Of a stretch of 64,000 nt of DNA, positions 25,938 to 35,151 are shown in pieces. The notes beneath the pieces were generated by a model that worked only from the letters and a program-made list of their open reading frames with translations, did not search any database and had not been told where the DNA came from. Position numbers and translations under genes: made by a program. Source of the stretch: Candidatus Skiveiella danica (GTDB lineage: Bacteria; Pseudomonadota; Gammaproteobacteria; Burkholderiales; Burkholderiaceae_C); NCBI GenBank assembly GCA_016721925.1, contig JADKHE010000011.1, positions 1-64,000 on the forward strand, in the 5' to 3' direction. Every line of letters begins with the position of its first letter. Within the stretch, counting starts at the first letter, position 1.

Positions 25938-26900
25938 TCAGGACAGGCGCGCCACGCCGGGCAGTTCGCAGGCATAGACGGCATTGCGCAGCGCCGCGAT
26001 CGCCTCGTAGCGCGTGAAACTGCGCCGCCAGGCCAAGACCACGCGCCGGGTGGGCGGCGCAGCCGCCTGCGCGTCGACAATCGGCAGGTATTTCACGAAC
26101 GCGTCTTCGTCCTTGCGGCGTTTGCGCCCGGCCAGCGCCTCCTTGGGCACCGACAGGCGCGGCACCAGGGTCACGCCCATGCCGGCGGCCACCATGTGCT
26201 TGATGGTCTCCAGCGACGAGCCCTCGAAGCTGCGACGGATGCCCTCGGCATTGCTGGCAAAGCGGGCGAACTCGGGGCAGACCTCCAGGACATGATCGCG
26301 AAAGCAATGGCCGGTGCCGAGCAGCAGCATGGTCTCGCTCTTGAGCTCGCCCGAGGTGACGGATTTCTGCGCCGCCAGCGGGTGGTGGCTGGGCAGCGCG
26401 GCCATGAAAGGCTCGTCGTACAGCGGCGCGATAGCCAGGCCGGCGTCGGGAAAGGGCTCGGCCAGGATGGCGCAGTCGATCTCGCCGGTGCGCAGCATCT
26501 CCAGCAGCTTGACGGTGAAGTTCTCCTGCAGCATGAGCGGCATCTGCGGCGAAAGGCGGATCGCGTTGCGCACCAGGTCCGGCAGCAGGTAGGGGCCAAT
26601 GGTGTAGATCACGCCCAGCTTCAAGGGGCCGGCCAGCGGATCCTTGCCGCGCTTTGCGATGTCCTTGATGGCGGCCGCCTGCTCCAGGACGCTTTGCGCC
26701 TGGCGCACGATCTCCTCGCCCAGCGGCGTGACGCTGACTTCGCTGGCGCTGCGCTCGAACAGCTTGACCTCCAGCTCATCCTCCAGCTTGCGAATCGCCA
26801 CCGACAGCGTCGGCTGCGAGACAAAGCAGGCTTCGGCCGCTTTGCCGAAGTGCTTCTCGCGTGCCACGGCGACGATGTACTTGAGTTCGGTGAGGGTCAT
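25938..26900 (-). CDS. oxyR: LysR-type peroxide regulator OxyR
   Basis: 320 residues. The HTH is at the N-terminus (MTLTELKYIVAVAREKHFGK, SQPTLSVAIRKLEDEL). The redox switch is GTGHCFRDHVLEVCPE, with Cys199 and Cys208 at exactly the E. coli OxyR positions. It senses H2O2 by disulphide formation and activates antioxidant genes. ATG at 26900 begins the family N-terminus; in-frame upstream extension lies inside recG and is not plausible. The recG stop is 5 nt away, and the DyP peroxidase gene is downstream. Confidence 0.97.
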   Translation of the reverse strand: MTLTELKYIVAVAREKHFGKAAEACFVSQPTLSVAIRKLEDELEVKLFERSASEVSVTPLGEEIVRQAQSVLEQAAAIKDIAKRGKDPLAGPLKLGVIYTIGPYLLPDLVRNAIRLSPQMPLMLQENFTVKLLEMLRTGEIDCAILAEPFPDAGLAIAPLYDEPFMAALPSHHPLAAQKSVTSGELKSETMLLLGTGHCFRDHVLEVCPEFARFASNAEGIRRSFEGSSLETIKHMVAAGMGVTLVPRLSVPKEALAGRKRRKDEDAFVKYLPIVDAQAAAPPTRRVVLAWRRSFTRYEAIAALRNAVYACELPGVARLS

Positions 26901-26905
26901 GGCGA

Positions 26906-29028
26906 TCAGGCTTTCAGATAGTCCGATTTTCCCCCCAACCAGCGCTCGACGTGGCGCTTCGCCATGTCGGGGTGCTGGTCCAGCAGGCGCGGCGCCAGGG
27001 CGCGCGCCCACTCCAGCAGGTCCGCATCGGTGGCCAGGTCGGCAAAGCGCAGCAGCGCCGCGCCCGACTGGCGCGCGCCAAGGAACTCGCCGGGGCCGCG
27101 GATCTCCAGGTCGCGCCGGGCGATCTCGAAGCCGTCGTGGTCTCGGCCATGGCGCGAAGGCGCTCGCGCGACGCCTCGCTGAGCCGTCCGCCCTCGGGCT
27201 GGCTGTACATCAGCACGCAGGCCGACGCCGCCGCGCCGCGGCCCACCCGGCCGCGCAGCTGGTGCAGCTGCGACAGGCCGAAGCGCTCGGCGTGCTCGAC
27301 CACCATCAGCGAGGCGTTGGGCACGTCCACCCCGACCTCGATCACCGTGGTGGACACCAGCACGCCGACCAACCCCTCCTTGAACAGGTCCATCACGGCC
27401 TTCTTTTCAGCCGGTGCCATGCGCGAATGGAGCAGGCCGACCAACACGCCGGGCAAGGCGGCTGAGAGTTCGGCATGGGTCTCGGACGCGTTGCTCAGGT
27501 CCAGCGCCTCGCTCTCCTCGATCAGCGGGCAGACCCAGTAGACCTGCCGTTCCTGCGCGAGCTGGGCACGGATGCGCTCGATCACCTCGTCGCGGCGGTG
27601 GTCGGAGACCACCTTGGTCACGACCGGGGTGCGTCCGGGCGGCAGCTCGTCCAGCGTGGAGACGTCCAGATCGGCGTAGTAGCTCATGGCCAGCGTGCGG
27701 GGAATCGGCGTGGCAGACATCATCAGCAGGTGGGGCTCCATCGGTCCTGCGGCCGGGGCACCATCATCCGCCGCCACCTGCGGATCGACCCCCATCTTTC
27801 CGCGCAACGCCAGCCGCTGCGCCACGCCGAAACGGTGCTGCTCGTCGATGATGGCCAGCGCCAGGTTCTTGAACTGCACCTGCTCCTGGATCACCGCGTG
27901 CGTGCCCACCACCAGCGCGGCTGCACCGGACTCGATCCGCTCCAGCATCTCGCGGCGCTCTTTCTTCTTCTGGCTGCCGCTGAGCCGCGCGACGCGGATG
28001 CCCAGCGGCTCCAGCCAGCCGATCAGCTTGCTGAAATGCTGCTCGGCCAGGATCTCGGTCGGCGCCATCAGCGCGCACTGCCAGCCGGCGTCGATGGCGA
28101 TGGCGGCGGCCAGCGCCGCCACCACGGTCTTGCCGGAACCCACATCGCCCTGCAACAGGCGGTGCATCGGCACCGCCCGGGCCAGGTCGCGAGCGATTTC
28201 CTCGCCGACGCTTCGCTGGGCACCGGTCAGTCCAAAAGGCAGAGCGGCCAGCAGGCGTTCGTGCAGGCCGCCCGGATGGGCGCACAGCGACGGGGCCCGC
28301 AGGCGGTCGCGTTCGCGCTTGGCCAGCAACTGGGAGAGTTGCTGGGCCAGCAGCTCCTCGGCCTTCAGGCGCTGCCAGGCCGGGTGGCTGCGTGCTTCGA
28401 GCTCGGCGATCGACACCTCCGGCGTCGGATGGTGCAAAAAGGTGAGCGAACGCCGAAGGTCCCACGCAGGGACGCCGGCATTTCTGTCTGAAATGGCGGC
28501 TGGCAGCGTCTCCGACAGGTCCGCCCGTTCCAGCGCGGTGGCCACGGCGCGCCGCAGGTAGGCCTGGGGCAGCCCGGCCACCGTGGGGTAGACCGGCGTC
28601 AGGGCATCGGGCAGCGCGCCAGCGGCCGCTCGCACCACCGGGTGCATCATGGTGCGCCCGGAAAAGCCGCCCCGGACCTCGCCGCGGGCGCGCACCCGGG
28701 TGCCGACGGCCAACGCCTTCTGCTGCGAGGGGTAGAAGTTGAAAAAGCGCAGGGTGCAGGTGTCCGAGCCGTCGTCCACCGTCACCAGCAGCTGGCGGCG
28801 CGGCCTGAAGCTCACCTCGTTGGCCGTCACCACCGCCTCGATCTGCGCCTCGTCGCCCTCGCGCGCCTCGCACAGCCGCACGATGCGGGTTTCGTCTTCG
28901 TAGCGCAGGGGCAGATGCAGGGCCAGGTCGATGTCCCGCACCAGCCCCAGCTTGCGCAGCGCCTTCTGCGGCGCCGTCAAGGGCGTGGCGGGAGACAGGG
29001 GTGTCGGGGAAGACGGTGAGGCGGACAT
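26906..29028 (-). pseudogene. recG: ATP-dependent DNA helicase RecG, single-base frameshift near C-terminus
   Basis: RecG remodels stalled forks and Holliday junctions. The wedge domain, Walker A (LLQGDVGSGKTVVAALAAAI), DEQHRFG box and HSRMAPAEKKAVM are all intact to about residue 630 (RLRAMAETT). The frame then shifts. Restoring one C near 27139-27141 gives HDGFEIARRDLEIRGPGEFL and the normal end WLGGKSDYLKA with stop at 26906. Corrected length is about 707 residues, standard for RecG. ATG 29028 (MSASPSSPTPLSPATPL) is chosen; an ATG three codons earlier is equally possible. The lost base lies at a short GG/CC doublet, consistent with a sequencing deletion. Confidence 0.92.
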
Positions 29029-29092
29029 GGGGCGCATTGTCCACGTGCCCCGCCGCGGCGGGTGCCAAAGGCGGTCCTTCGGCCCAATTTCC

Positions 29093-29151
29093 AAACAAAA
29101 ATAAGCACTATCCAGCGCGAAACGGACGTATCTCGCTATGCACCTCATAGC
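29093..29151 (-). repeat. Interspersed repeat copy H
   Basis: Minus-strand reading: palindrome GCTAT-N7-ATAGC, an 8-nt spacer ending in CG, TCCGTTTCGCGCTGGATA, then CTTATTTTT. It occupies the divergent recG / metalloprotease intergenic region, the only other content of which is an AT-richer stretch with no supported gene (29029-29325). Confidence 0.75.
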
Positions 29152-29325
29152 AATTGGTGCTGTTCAGCCTTGCACGCGCACTCCGCGCTTCGCACCGTAA
29201 GTCAACCGTTTCCGGACGACATCCGCCATCCATCCTCTGTCAGCGTCGGCCTTCCGCGAATTACATTTGGTTTCCTGACGGCCAGGACTGGATGCTAATC
29301 TGCGTGTTCCCCGACCCGATGGACC

Positions 29326-30999
29326 ATGGCTTCACCCCAAAACGGATTCACTCACACCACCTCGCCCGTTTCTGCATCGGGCGACGTCTTGCTGGACAGC
29401 CTGACCGGTGACTACAAGGCAGGCGGCGTCGTGGGCACAGGCGCCATCCTGAGCTACAGCTTTCCCTGGAGCACTTCAGCGTTCGCAACCTGGGCGACTG
29501 ATCCGAACTATTCGCCCCTCAACGAACCTGCCCTCGGCTTCGCTCTGAATCCTATGCAGCAGGCGGCATTTCGCTCCGCATTGTCAACCTGGAGCCAGGT
29601 GGCCAACCTGCAGTTCGTCGAAGTGCCGGACAACCCGGGCGCCGTGGGCGACATCCGCATTGCATGGACCGCACTACCCAATCCGCCGTCAGACGCCTGG
29701 ACCTGGCAAAGCGACGACTTCTGGGCCAGTGCCAGCGACATCTGGCTGTCAGACGCGCTGATGGGTGGACAGCCCGACTCCGAATGGCAAGCAGGCGGTT
29801 TCAACTATATGGCGCTGATCCATGAGGTGGGTCACTCGCTGTGGCTGGAGCATCCCTTCGAAGGCAGCTCACCCATGCCGGCGAACTATGACACCAACCA
29901 GTACACGGTCATGTCGTACACCGAGCATCCGAACTATCTGTTCGTTCGCTATCACCCGGCTGTACTGGAGCCAGACGGCTCGACAACCGTTTCATGGGAT
30001 GTGGTGCCCATCTATCCCTCCACGCCCATGTTGTTGGACATCGCCGCCATCCAGCGTCTGTATGGCGCCAACATGAACTGGCACACCGGGGACGATGTTT
30101 ACGCCTTCAATCCCGATACGCCGTTCATCATGACCCTGTGGGACGCCGGCGGCGTGGACACGATTTCGGCCAGCAATTTCAGCACCAATTGCCTGATCGA
30201 CCTGCGCGAGGGACACTACTCCAGCCTGCACATCTTTTCCGATCCGTCCATCACCGGACTGGCGAACCCGCCGGTGGTCCCGCCAACGCCCGATGACTAC
30301 GACGGCACCGACAACCTGGCCATCGCCTGGGGTGCCGTGTTCGAGAACGCCGTCGGCGGTGCAGGCGACGATAAGTTGATCGGCAATGGCGTCGCCAATC
30401 AGCTGATGGGCGGTGGCGGCACTGATATCCTTGAAGGAGGACAGGGCATCGACACTTCGCTATTCAAAGGGACACGGGGCCAGTTTCATCTCACGAAAAC
30501 AGCACCAAACTCCTGGTCCACTCAAGACACACTGGGCCTGGAAGGAATAGATCTGCTCCATGACGTCGAGCGGCTCCAGTTTGCTGACAAGAAGCTCGCC
30601 CTTGACTTGAGTCCAGGTGATCATGCGGGCCAATCACTTGAAGTACTCGGTGTGCTAGCACCTGCCGCCATCAGCAATCCGATGATCGTGGGCTTGATCC
30701 TGGGCCTGTTTGATCAGGGGTCGAGCCTGCACGATGTCTTCCAACTGGCAATCGATGTGCATCTGGTGAGCCAGCTCGCCGGTTCGGGCAGTAATGCCGA
30801 TCTCGCGCGACTGGCCTTCAGAAACATGGTTGGGGCGGAGGCCAATGCGGCTACGCTGGATATCTTGCTTAGCTTCATGGACGGACGCAACGCGAGTTAT
30901 TCGCAGTCAGATTTCTTGACGGTGGTCGCCGGTATGGAAGTGAACCGGACGCACATCGGTCTGATTGGATGGCAGCAGACAGGCATCGAATACACCTGA
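29326..30999 (+). CDS. Serralysin-like (M10) RTX metalloprotease with altered zinc motif and DUF4214-like tail
   Basis: 557 residues, probably secreted by a type I system since there is no Sec signal. The catalytic segment is LIHEVGHSLWLEHPFEG: His166, Glu167, His170 and His176 match HExxHxxGxxH except that the conserved Gly is Trp173. The Met-turn is TVMSYTEH (Met196, Tyr198). RTX repeats GGAGDDKLIGNG and GGGGTDILEGGQGID lie at 343-376. Residues about 490-557 (LARLAFRNMVGAEANA, MEVNRTHIGLIGWQQTGIEY) resemble the C-terminal DUF4214 domain of exported betaproteobacterial proteins. No protease inhibitor or type I exporter is nearby. Base composition is less GC-rich than its neighbours, which suggests transfer. 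Confidence 0.85.
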   Translation: MASPQNGFTHTTSPVSASGDVLLDSLTGDYKAGGVVGTGAILSYSFPWSTSAFATWATDPNYSPLNEPALGFALNPMQQAAFRSALSTWSQVANLQFVEVPDNPGAVGDIRIAWTALPNPPSDAWTWQSDDFWASASDIWLSDALMGGQPDSEWQAGGFNYMALIHEVGHSLWLEHPFEGSSPMPANYDTNQYTVMSYTEHPNYLFVRYHPAVLEPDGSTTVSWDVVPIYPSTPMLLDIAAIQRLYGANMNWHTGDDVYAFNPDTPFIMTLWDAGGVDTISASNFSTNCLIDLREGHYSSLHIFSDPSITGLANPPVVPPTPDDYDGTDNLAIAWGAVFENAVGGAGDDKLIGNGVANQLMGGGGTDILEGGQGIDTSLFKGTRGQFHLTKTAPNSWSTQDTLGLEGIDLLHDVERLQFADKKLALDLSPGDHAGQSLEVLGVLAPAAISNPMIVGLILGLFDQGSSLHDVFQLAIDVHLVSQLAGSGSNADLARLAFRNMVGAEANAATLDILLSFMDGRNASYSQSDFLTVVAGMEVNRTHIGLIGWQQTGIEYT

Positions 31000-31070
31000 T
31001 GCGCGTTTGCACATGTGAGAATCCTTGACTTTTCCACCCTTGGCACGGGTCCGTCGAGCCCTCAAGCGAC

Positions 31071-32171
31071 ATGCACCCAAATTCCTCCGATTCCGGCCGG
31101 CTGTTCACCCTCGCCGACTTCGACTTCACGCTGCCCCCCGACCTGGTGGCCCAGCACCCCGCGCCTAAGCGCAGCGGCTCGCGCCTGCTCGATGGCAGCG
31201 GGCCGGCGCCCGTTGACCGAGCCTTCCGCGACCTGCCCGCCCTGCTGAACGCGGGCGACCTGCTGGTGTTCAACGACACCCAGGTCATCAAGGCGCGTCT
31301 CTTCGGCGAAAAGGCCTCGGGCGGCAAGCTGGAGCTGCTGGTGGAGCGGGTCCTGCCCGGCCACGAGGTGGTGGCCCACATGAAGGTCAGCAAGAAGCCG
31401 CCGGTGGGCGCCACGCTGACCCTGACAGGTGGCTTCACCGCCACGCTGCTCGGGCGCTGGCCCGAACCCGACGGCGCGCTGTTTCACCTGCGCTTCAGCG
31501 ACGAGCCCCATGCCCTGATGCAGCGCCACGGCCACGTGCCGCTGCCGCCCTACATCACCCACACCGACACCGCTGACGACGAGCGCCGCTACCAGACCGT
31601 GTTTGCCCGCCACCCCGGCGCGGTGGCCGCACCCACCGCCGCGCTGCATTTCGACGAGGGTGTGCTGGCCGCGCTGCAGGCGCGCGGCGTCCAACGCGCC
31701 AGCGTCACCCTGCACGTGGGTGCCGGCACTTTCCAGCCGGTGAAAACCGAGAACCTCGCCGAGCACACCATGCACAGCGAGTGGTACGACGTGCCCGAGG
31801 CCACGCGCGCAGCCATCCTCGATTGCCGCGCGCGCGACGGCCGGGTCGTGGCGGTCGGCACCACCACCGTGCGCACGCTCGAATCCTGGGCCCGCAGCTG
31901 CACCGGCGCCGATCTTTCCGGTGGCCAGATGCAGGGCGACACCACGATCTTCATCACGCCGGGCTTTCGCTTCCAGGTGGTCGATGCGCTGCTCACCAAC
32001 TTCCACCTGCCGAAAAGCACGCTGATGATGCTGGTCAGCGCCTTTGCCGGCTACGAGCACGTGATGGCCCTGTACCGCCACGCCATCGCGCAGCGCTACC
32101 GCTTCTTCAGCTACGGCGACGCCATGTGGCTCACGCGCCGCACCCAACCCGCACAATCCGCACCATGCTGA
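31071..32171 (+). CDS. queA: tRNA preQ1 ribosyltransferase-isomerase
   Basis: 366 residues. Converts preQ1 in tRNA to epoxyqueuosine using S-adenosylmethionine as ribose donor. Family features: DFTLPPDLVAQHPAPKRSGS, VFNDTQVIKARLFGEKASGG, and the C-terminal TNFHLPKSTLMMLVSAFAGY and RYRFFSYGDAMWL. ATG 31071 is the first good start. It overlaps tgt by 7 nt, giving a queuosine-modification operon. Confidence 0.98.
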   Translation: MHPNSSDSGRLFTLADFDFTLPPDLVAQHPAPKRSGSRLLDGSGPAPVDRAFRDLPALLNAGDLLVFNDTQVIKARLFGEKASGGKLELLVERVLPGHEVVAHMKVSKKPPVGATLTLTGGFTATLLGRWPEPDGALFHLRFSDEPHALMQRHGHVPLPPYITHTDTADDERRYQTVFARHPGAVAAPTAALHFDEGVLAALQARGVQRASVTLHVGAGTFQPVKTENLAEHTMHSEWYDVPEATRAAILDCRARDGRVVAVGTTTVRTLESWARSCTGADLSGGQMQGDTTIFITPGFRFQVVDALLTNFHLPKSTLMMLVSAFAGYEHVMALYRHAIAQRYRFFSYGDAMWLTRRTQPAQSAPC

Positions 32172-33331
32172 CCTTCGAACTGCTCGCCACCGACCCCGAC
32201 AGCCACGCCCGCCGCGGCACGCTCACGCTGAACCACGGCGTGGTGCAGACGCCCATCTTCATGCCCGTGGGCACCTACGGCACCGTCAAGGGCGTGATGC
32301 CGCGCAGCCTGGAAGACATGGGCGCGCAGATCATCCTGGGCAACACCTTCCACCTGTGGATGCGCCCGGGGCTGGACGTGATGCAGAGCTTTGGCGGCCT
32401 GCACCAGTTCGAGAAATGGGACAAGCCCATCCTCACCGACTCCGGCGGCTTTCAGGTCTGGAGCCTGGGCGAGATGCGCAAGATCAGCGAGGAAGGCGTG
32501 AAGTTCGCCTCGCCCGTCAACGGCGACAAGCTCTTCCTCACGCCCGAGATCTCGATGCAGATCCAGACCGTGCTGAACAGCGACATCGTCATGCAGTTCG
32601 ACGAATGCACGCCCTACGAGACCAAGGGCCACCTCACCACCGAGCGCGAGGCGCGCCACTCGATGGAGCTCTCGCGCCGCTGGGCGCAACGCTGCCAGGC
32701 CGAGTTCGCCCGGCTGGAGAACCCCAACGCGCTGTTCGGCATCGTGCAGGGCGGCATGTTCGAGCCCCTGCGCCAGGAATCGCTGGACGCGCTGGTCGAG
32801 ATGAACTTCCCCGGCTACGCGGTGGGCGGCGTGAGTGTGGGCGAGCCCAAGGAAGAGATGCTGCGCATCATGGCGCACACGCCGCACCGCCTGCCGGCCC
32901 ACAAGCCCCGCTACCTGATGGGCGTGGGCACGCCCGAAGACCTGGTGGAGGGCGTGGCCTGCGGCGTGGACATGTTCGACTGCGTGATGCCCACCCGCAA
33001 CGCGCGCAACGGCCACCTGTTCACCCGCTTCGGCGACCTGAAGATCCGCAACGCCCGCCACAAGAGCGACCACCGCCCGCTGGACGAAACCTGCAGCTGC
33101 TACACCTGCGCCGGGGCCACCGCGCCCGACGGCATCGTCAGCGGCGGCTTCTCGCGCGCCTACCTGCACCACCTGGACCGCTGCGGCGAGATGCTGGGCC
33201 CGATGCTCACCACCATCCACAACCTGCACTACTACCTGAACCTGATGCGCGAGGTGCGCGAGGCGCTGGATGCCGGCAGCTTCAGCGCGTTCCGGGCACG
33301 CTTTCGCGCCGACCGGGCGCGTGGGGTATGA
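32165..33331 (+). CDS. tgt: tRNA-guanine transglycosylase
   Basis: 388 residues from ATG at 32165 (MLTFELLATDPDSHARRGTL). It exchanges guanine-34 for preQ1 in GUN-anticodon tRNAs, just before QueA acts. Catalytic features: LTDSGGFQVWSLGEMRKISE, the nucleophile region MFDCVMPTRNARNGHLF, and the zinc site ETCSCYTC with a later His in the YLHHLDRCGE segment. The long in-frame upstream extension overlaps queA and is not used. The next gene starts 81 nt later. Confidence 0.98.
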   Translation: MLTFELLATDPDSHARRGTLTLNHGVVQTPIFMPVGTYGTVKGVMPRSLEDMGAQIILGNTFHLWMRPGLDVMQSFGGLHQFEKWDKPILTDSGGFQVWSLGEMRKISEEGVKFASPVNGDKLFLTPEISMQIQTVLNSDIVMQFDECTPYETKGHLTTEREARHSMELSRRWAQRCQAEFARLENPNALFGIVQGGMFEPLRQESLDALVEMNFPGYAVGGVSVGEPKEEMLRIMAHTPHRLPAHKPRYLMGVGTPEDLVEGVACGVDMFDCVMPTRNARNGHLFTRFGDLKIRNARHKSDHRPLDETCSCYTCAGATAPDGIVSGGFSRAYLHHLDRCGEMLGPMLTTIHNLHYYLNLMREVREALDAGSFSAFRARFRADRARGV

Positions 33332-33412
33332 CGACGGCGACGCCGATATGCTCCTGAATAAGGAGCGCACAATGACCCTGCGACGCTGGGCTGTGGGCAA
33401 CCAAGATCTGAA

Positions 33413-33958
33413 ATGAATCCCGACGGCCCGCGCAGCCCGTGGCGACGTGTTTTGCTGACGCCCCTGCGGGCGCTGGAAGCCGTGCTGGGCTGGCTGCTGG
33501 CGCTGGTCATCCTGTTCGAGGAATGGGGCTGGGAGCCGTTGCAGCGCGTGCTGGCACGTATCGGCGCATGGCCCGGCCTGCGCTGGATCGAAGGCGCGAT
33601 CCGCCGGCTGCCCACTTACGCGGCGCTGGCGCTGTTCGCGCTGCCCACGGTGATGTTGCTGCCGGTGAAGCTGGGCGCGCTGTGGCTGATCGGGCAGGGC
33701 CAGGTGGTGGCGGGCGCGGTGGTGATCGTGGTGGCCAAGCTCGTCGGCACCGCCGTGGTGGCCCGGCTGTTCACGCTGACCCGGCCCGCCCTGATGCGCC
33801 TGGACTGGTTCGCGGCGCTGCATGGCCATTGGACCCGCTGGAAAACCGCCTTGCTCGAGCGCGTGCGCGCGTCCCGGCCGTGGCGCGCCATCGGGGCGGT
33901 CCGGCACCGCATCCGCCGGCGCTGGCGGGTCTGGCGGCGGGCAGGGGACCGGGGCTGA
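33413..33958 (+). CDS. Unrecognised two-helix membrane protein
   Basis: 181 residues with an N-terminal membrane helix (LEAVLGWLLALVILFEEWGW), a second hydrophobic region (YAALALFALPTVMLLPVKLG then LWLIGQGQVVAGAVVIVVAK), and a strongly basic C-terminus (RHRIRRRWRVWRRAGDRG). No motif is recognised. The start has only a weak ribosome-binding site. Convergent with the zinc-ribbon gene downstream. Confidence 0.65.
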   Translation: MNPDGPRSPWRRVLLTPLRALEAVLGWLLALVILFEEWGWEPLQRVLARIGAWPGLRWIEGAIRRLPTYAALALFALPTVMLLPVKLGALWLIGQGQVVAGAVVIVVAKLVGTAVVARLFTLTRPALMRLDWFAALHGHWTRWKTALLERVRASRPWRAIGAVRHRIRRRWRVWRRAGDRG

Positions 33959-33980
33959 GCCGCCTTCGACCGCGCAGCCC

Positions 33981-35048
33981 TCAGACTAAGGGGTTGGGGG
34001 CGGCGGCGCTGGCTGTCCGCGCCGCCGTGCCGCAGGCATGGCAGAAGCGCGCAAAGGCGCTCTTGCGGGCCTGGCAATGCCCGCAGTGGTCGTGCAGGCC
34101 GATGCCACAGTGCGGGCAGAAGTCGTTCTTCACGTCCTTCAGGTCCACCACGCGCTCGCAGCCCGGGCACACGCCCTTGGCCAGGCGCGCCAGCGCCACG
34201 TCGTAGCTGAGCTCCTGGCGACGCTGGGCGTCGGGCAGCGTTTCCGCCTGCTTCTGGCGCTCCAGGTAGCGGTTCAGCGCCAGGATGGCGTAGCGACCGA
34301 CCAAGGCGGTGATGACGATGCCGACGATGTAGCGCACGTAGCCGCCGTAGCTGGGCAGGTAGGGCACGAGTTCGACGAAAAAGGCGAACAGCGCGAAGAA
34401 GATGAAGCCCCAGACAAACGGCCACCAGGTGCTCTGGCGCTTACGGGCAAACAGCCAGCCGGCGGCCACCAGCAGCGGCAGCGTGAGCGCCAGCCGGTAC
34501 AGGAACACGCGCAGCTCCTGGGCGCGCTCAGCCTTGCGCAAGGCGTCCTGGGCGTCGCGCTCCATGTCGCGCAGCCTTGCCTGGGCACGGGTCAACGCCT
34601 GGCTCGCGTCCAGCATGGCCTGTTGCTGCGCCTCCACGGCGGCCTGCGCGCTGCGCTCGGCGGCCTTCAGGGCGTCCAGGCGCGCGGTGCGCTCGATGAG
34701 CTCGCGGTCCTGCTCGGGGCGCTCGGTGGCGCGGCGCGTGGCCAGCCAGTTGCCGAAGGTCTCGCGCGCGCTCTGGCTGTCGGCCTGGGCGATCTTGAGC
34801 TTGAGCTGCGCCTGATCGAGCGCCTCGCGGGCCTGCTGGCCGGCGCGGGTGGCGTCCTTCACCGTCTGGCGCGCCTGCGTGGCGGCGGCACGGTCCATGA
34901 AGTCGTCCAGCGTGGCGCGCTGCTCCACCTTGGGCAGATCGCCCACGATGGTGCCCCCCAGGCCGATCAGAAAGCCGGCAAACACCAAGGCCACGACCCA
35001 CAGGCCGCGGTGAAACCATTTCTCGGACAGGCGAAGGGCTTTGCTCAT
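33981..35048 (-). CDS. Membrane protein with coiled coil and C-terminal double zinc ribbon
   Basis: 355 residues. A membrane helix near the N-terminus (GLWVVALVFAGFLIGLGGTI) is followed by a long Ala/Arg-rich coiled coil (about residues 45-175) and a helical hairpin region (RLALTLPLLVAAGWLF, FVWGFIFFALFAFFVELVPY, IVGIVITALVGRYAILAL). The C-terminus has four Cys pairs: CPGC, CPHC, CGHC and CHAC, i.e. two zinc ribbons. I do not recognise the family. Likely a membrane scaffold with a cytoplasmic metal-binding tail. Repeat copy C lies just upstream of its start. Confidence 0.75.
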   Translation of the reverse strand: MSKALRLSEKWFHRGLWVVALVFAGFLIGLGGTIVGDLPKVEQRATLDDFMDRAAATQARQTVKDATRAGQQAREALDQAQLKLKIAQADSQSARETFGNWLATRRATERPEQDRELIERTARLDALKAAERSAQAAVEAQQQAMLDASQALTRAQARLRDMERDAQDALRKAERAQELRVFLYRLALTLPLLVAAGWLFARKRQSTWWPFVWGFIFFALFAFFVELVPYLPSYGGYVRYIVGIVITALVGRYAILALNRYLERQKQAETLPDAQRRQELSYDVALARLAKGVCPGCERVVDLKDVKNDFCPHCGIGLHDHCGHCQARKSAFARFCHACGTAARTASAAAPNPLV

Positions 35049-35080
35049 GATGACCTACCTTTTCGGAACCGTTTGACTTT

Positions 35081-35136
35081 ACTCTTGATTCGATAGCTTG
35101 AAACGACCATTCCACGCTGGGATCGTGCCTATTTTC
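35081..35136 (+). repeat. Interspersed repeat copy C
   Basis: ACTCTTGATTCGATAGC, 8 nt ending in CG, ACCATTCCACGCTGGGA, then TGCCTATTTT. It fills most of the 103-nt gap between the DUF2145 stop and the zinc-ribbon gene start. Confidence 0.8.
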
Positions 35137-35151
35137 TTCAAAACCGGCGTC

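Noticed and set aside
29062..29298. Small plus-strand open frame upstream of the metalloprotease
   Set aside because: It runs through repeat copy H, has no RBS and no recognisable product.
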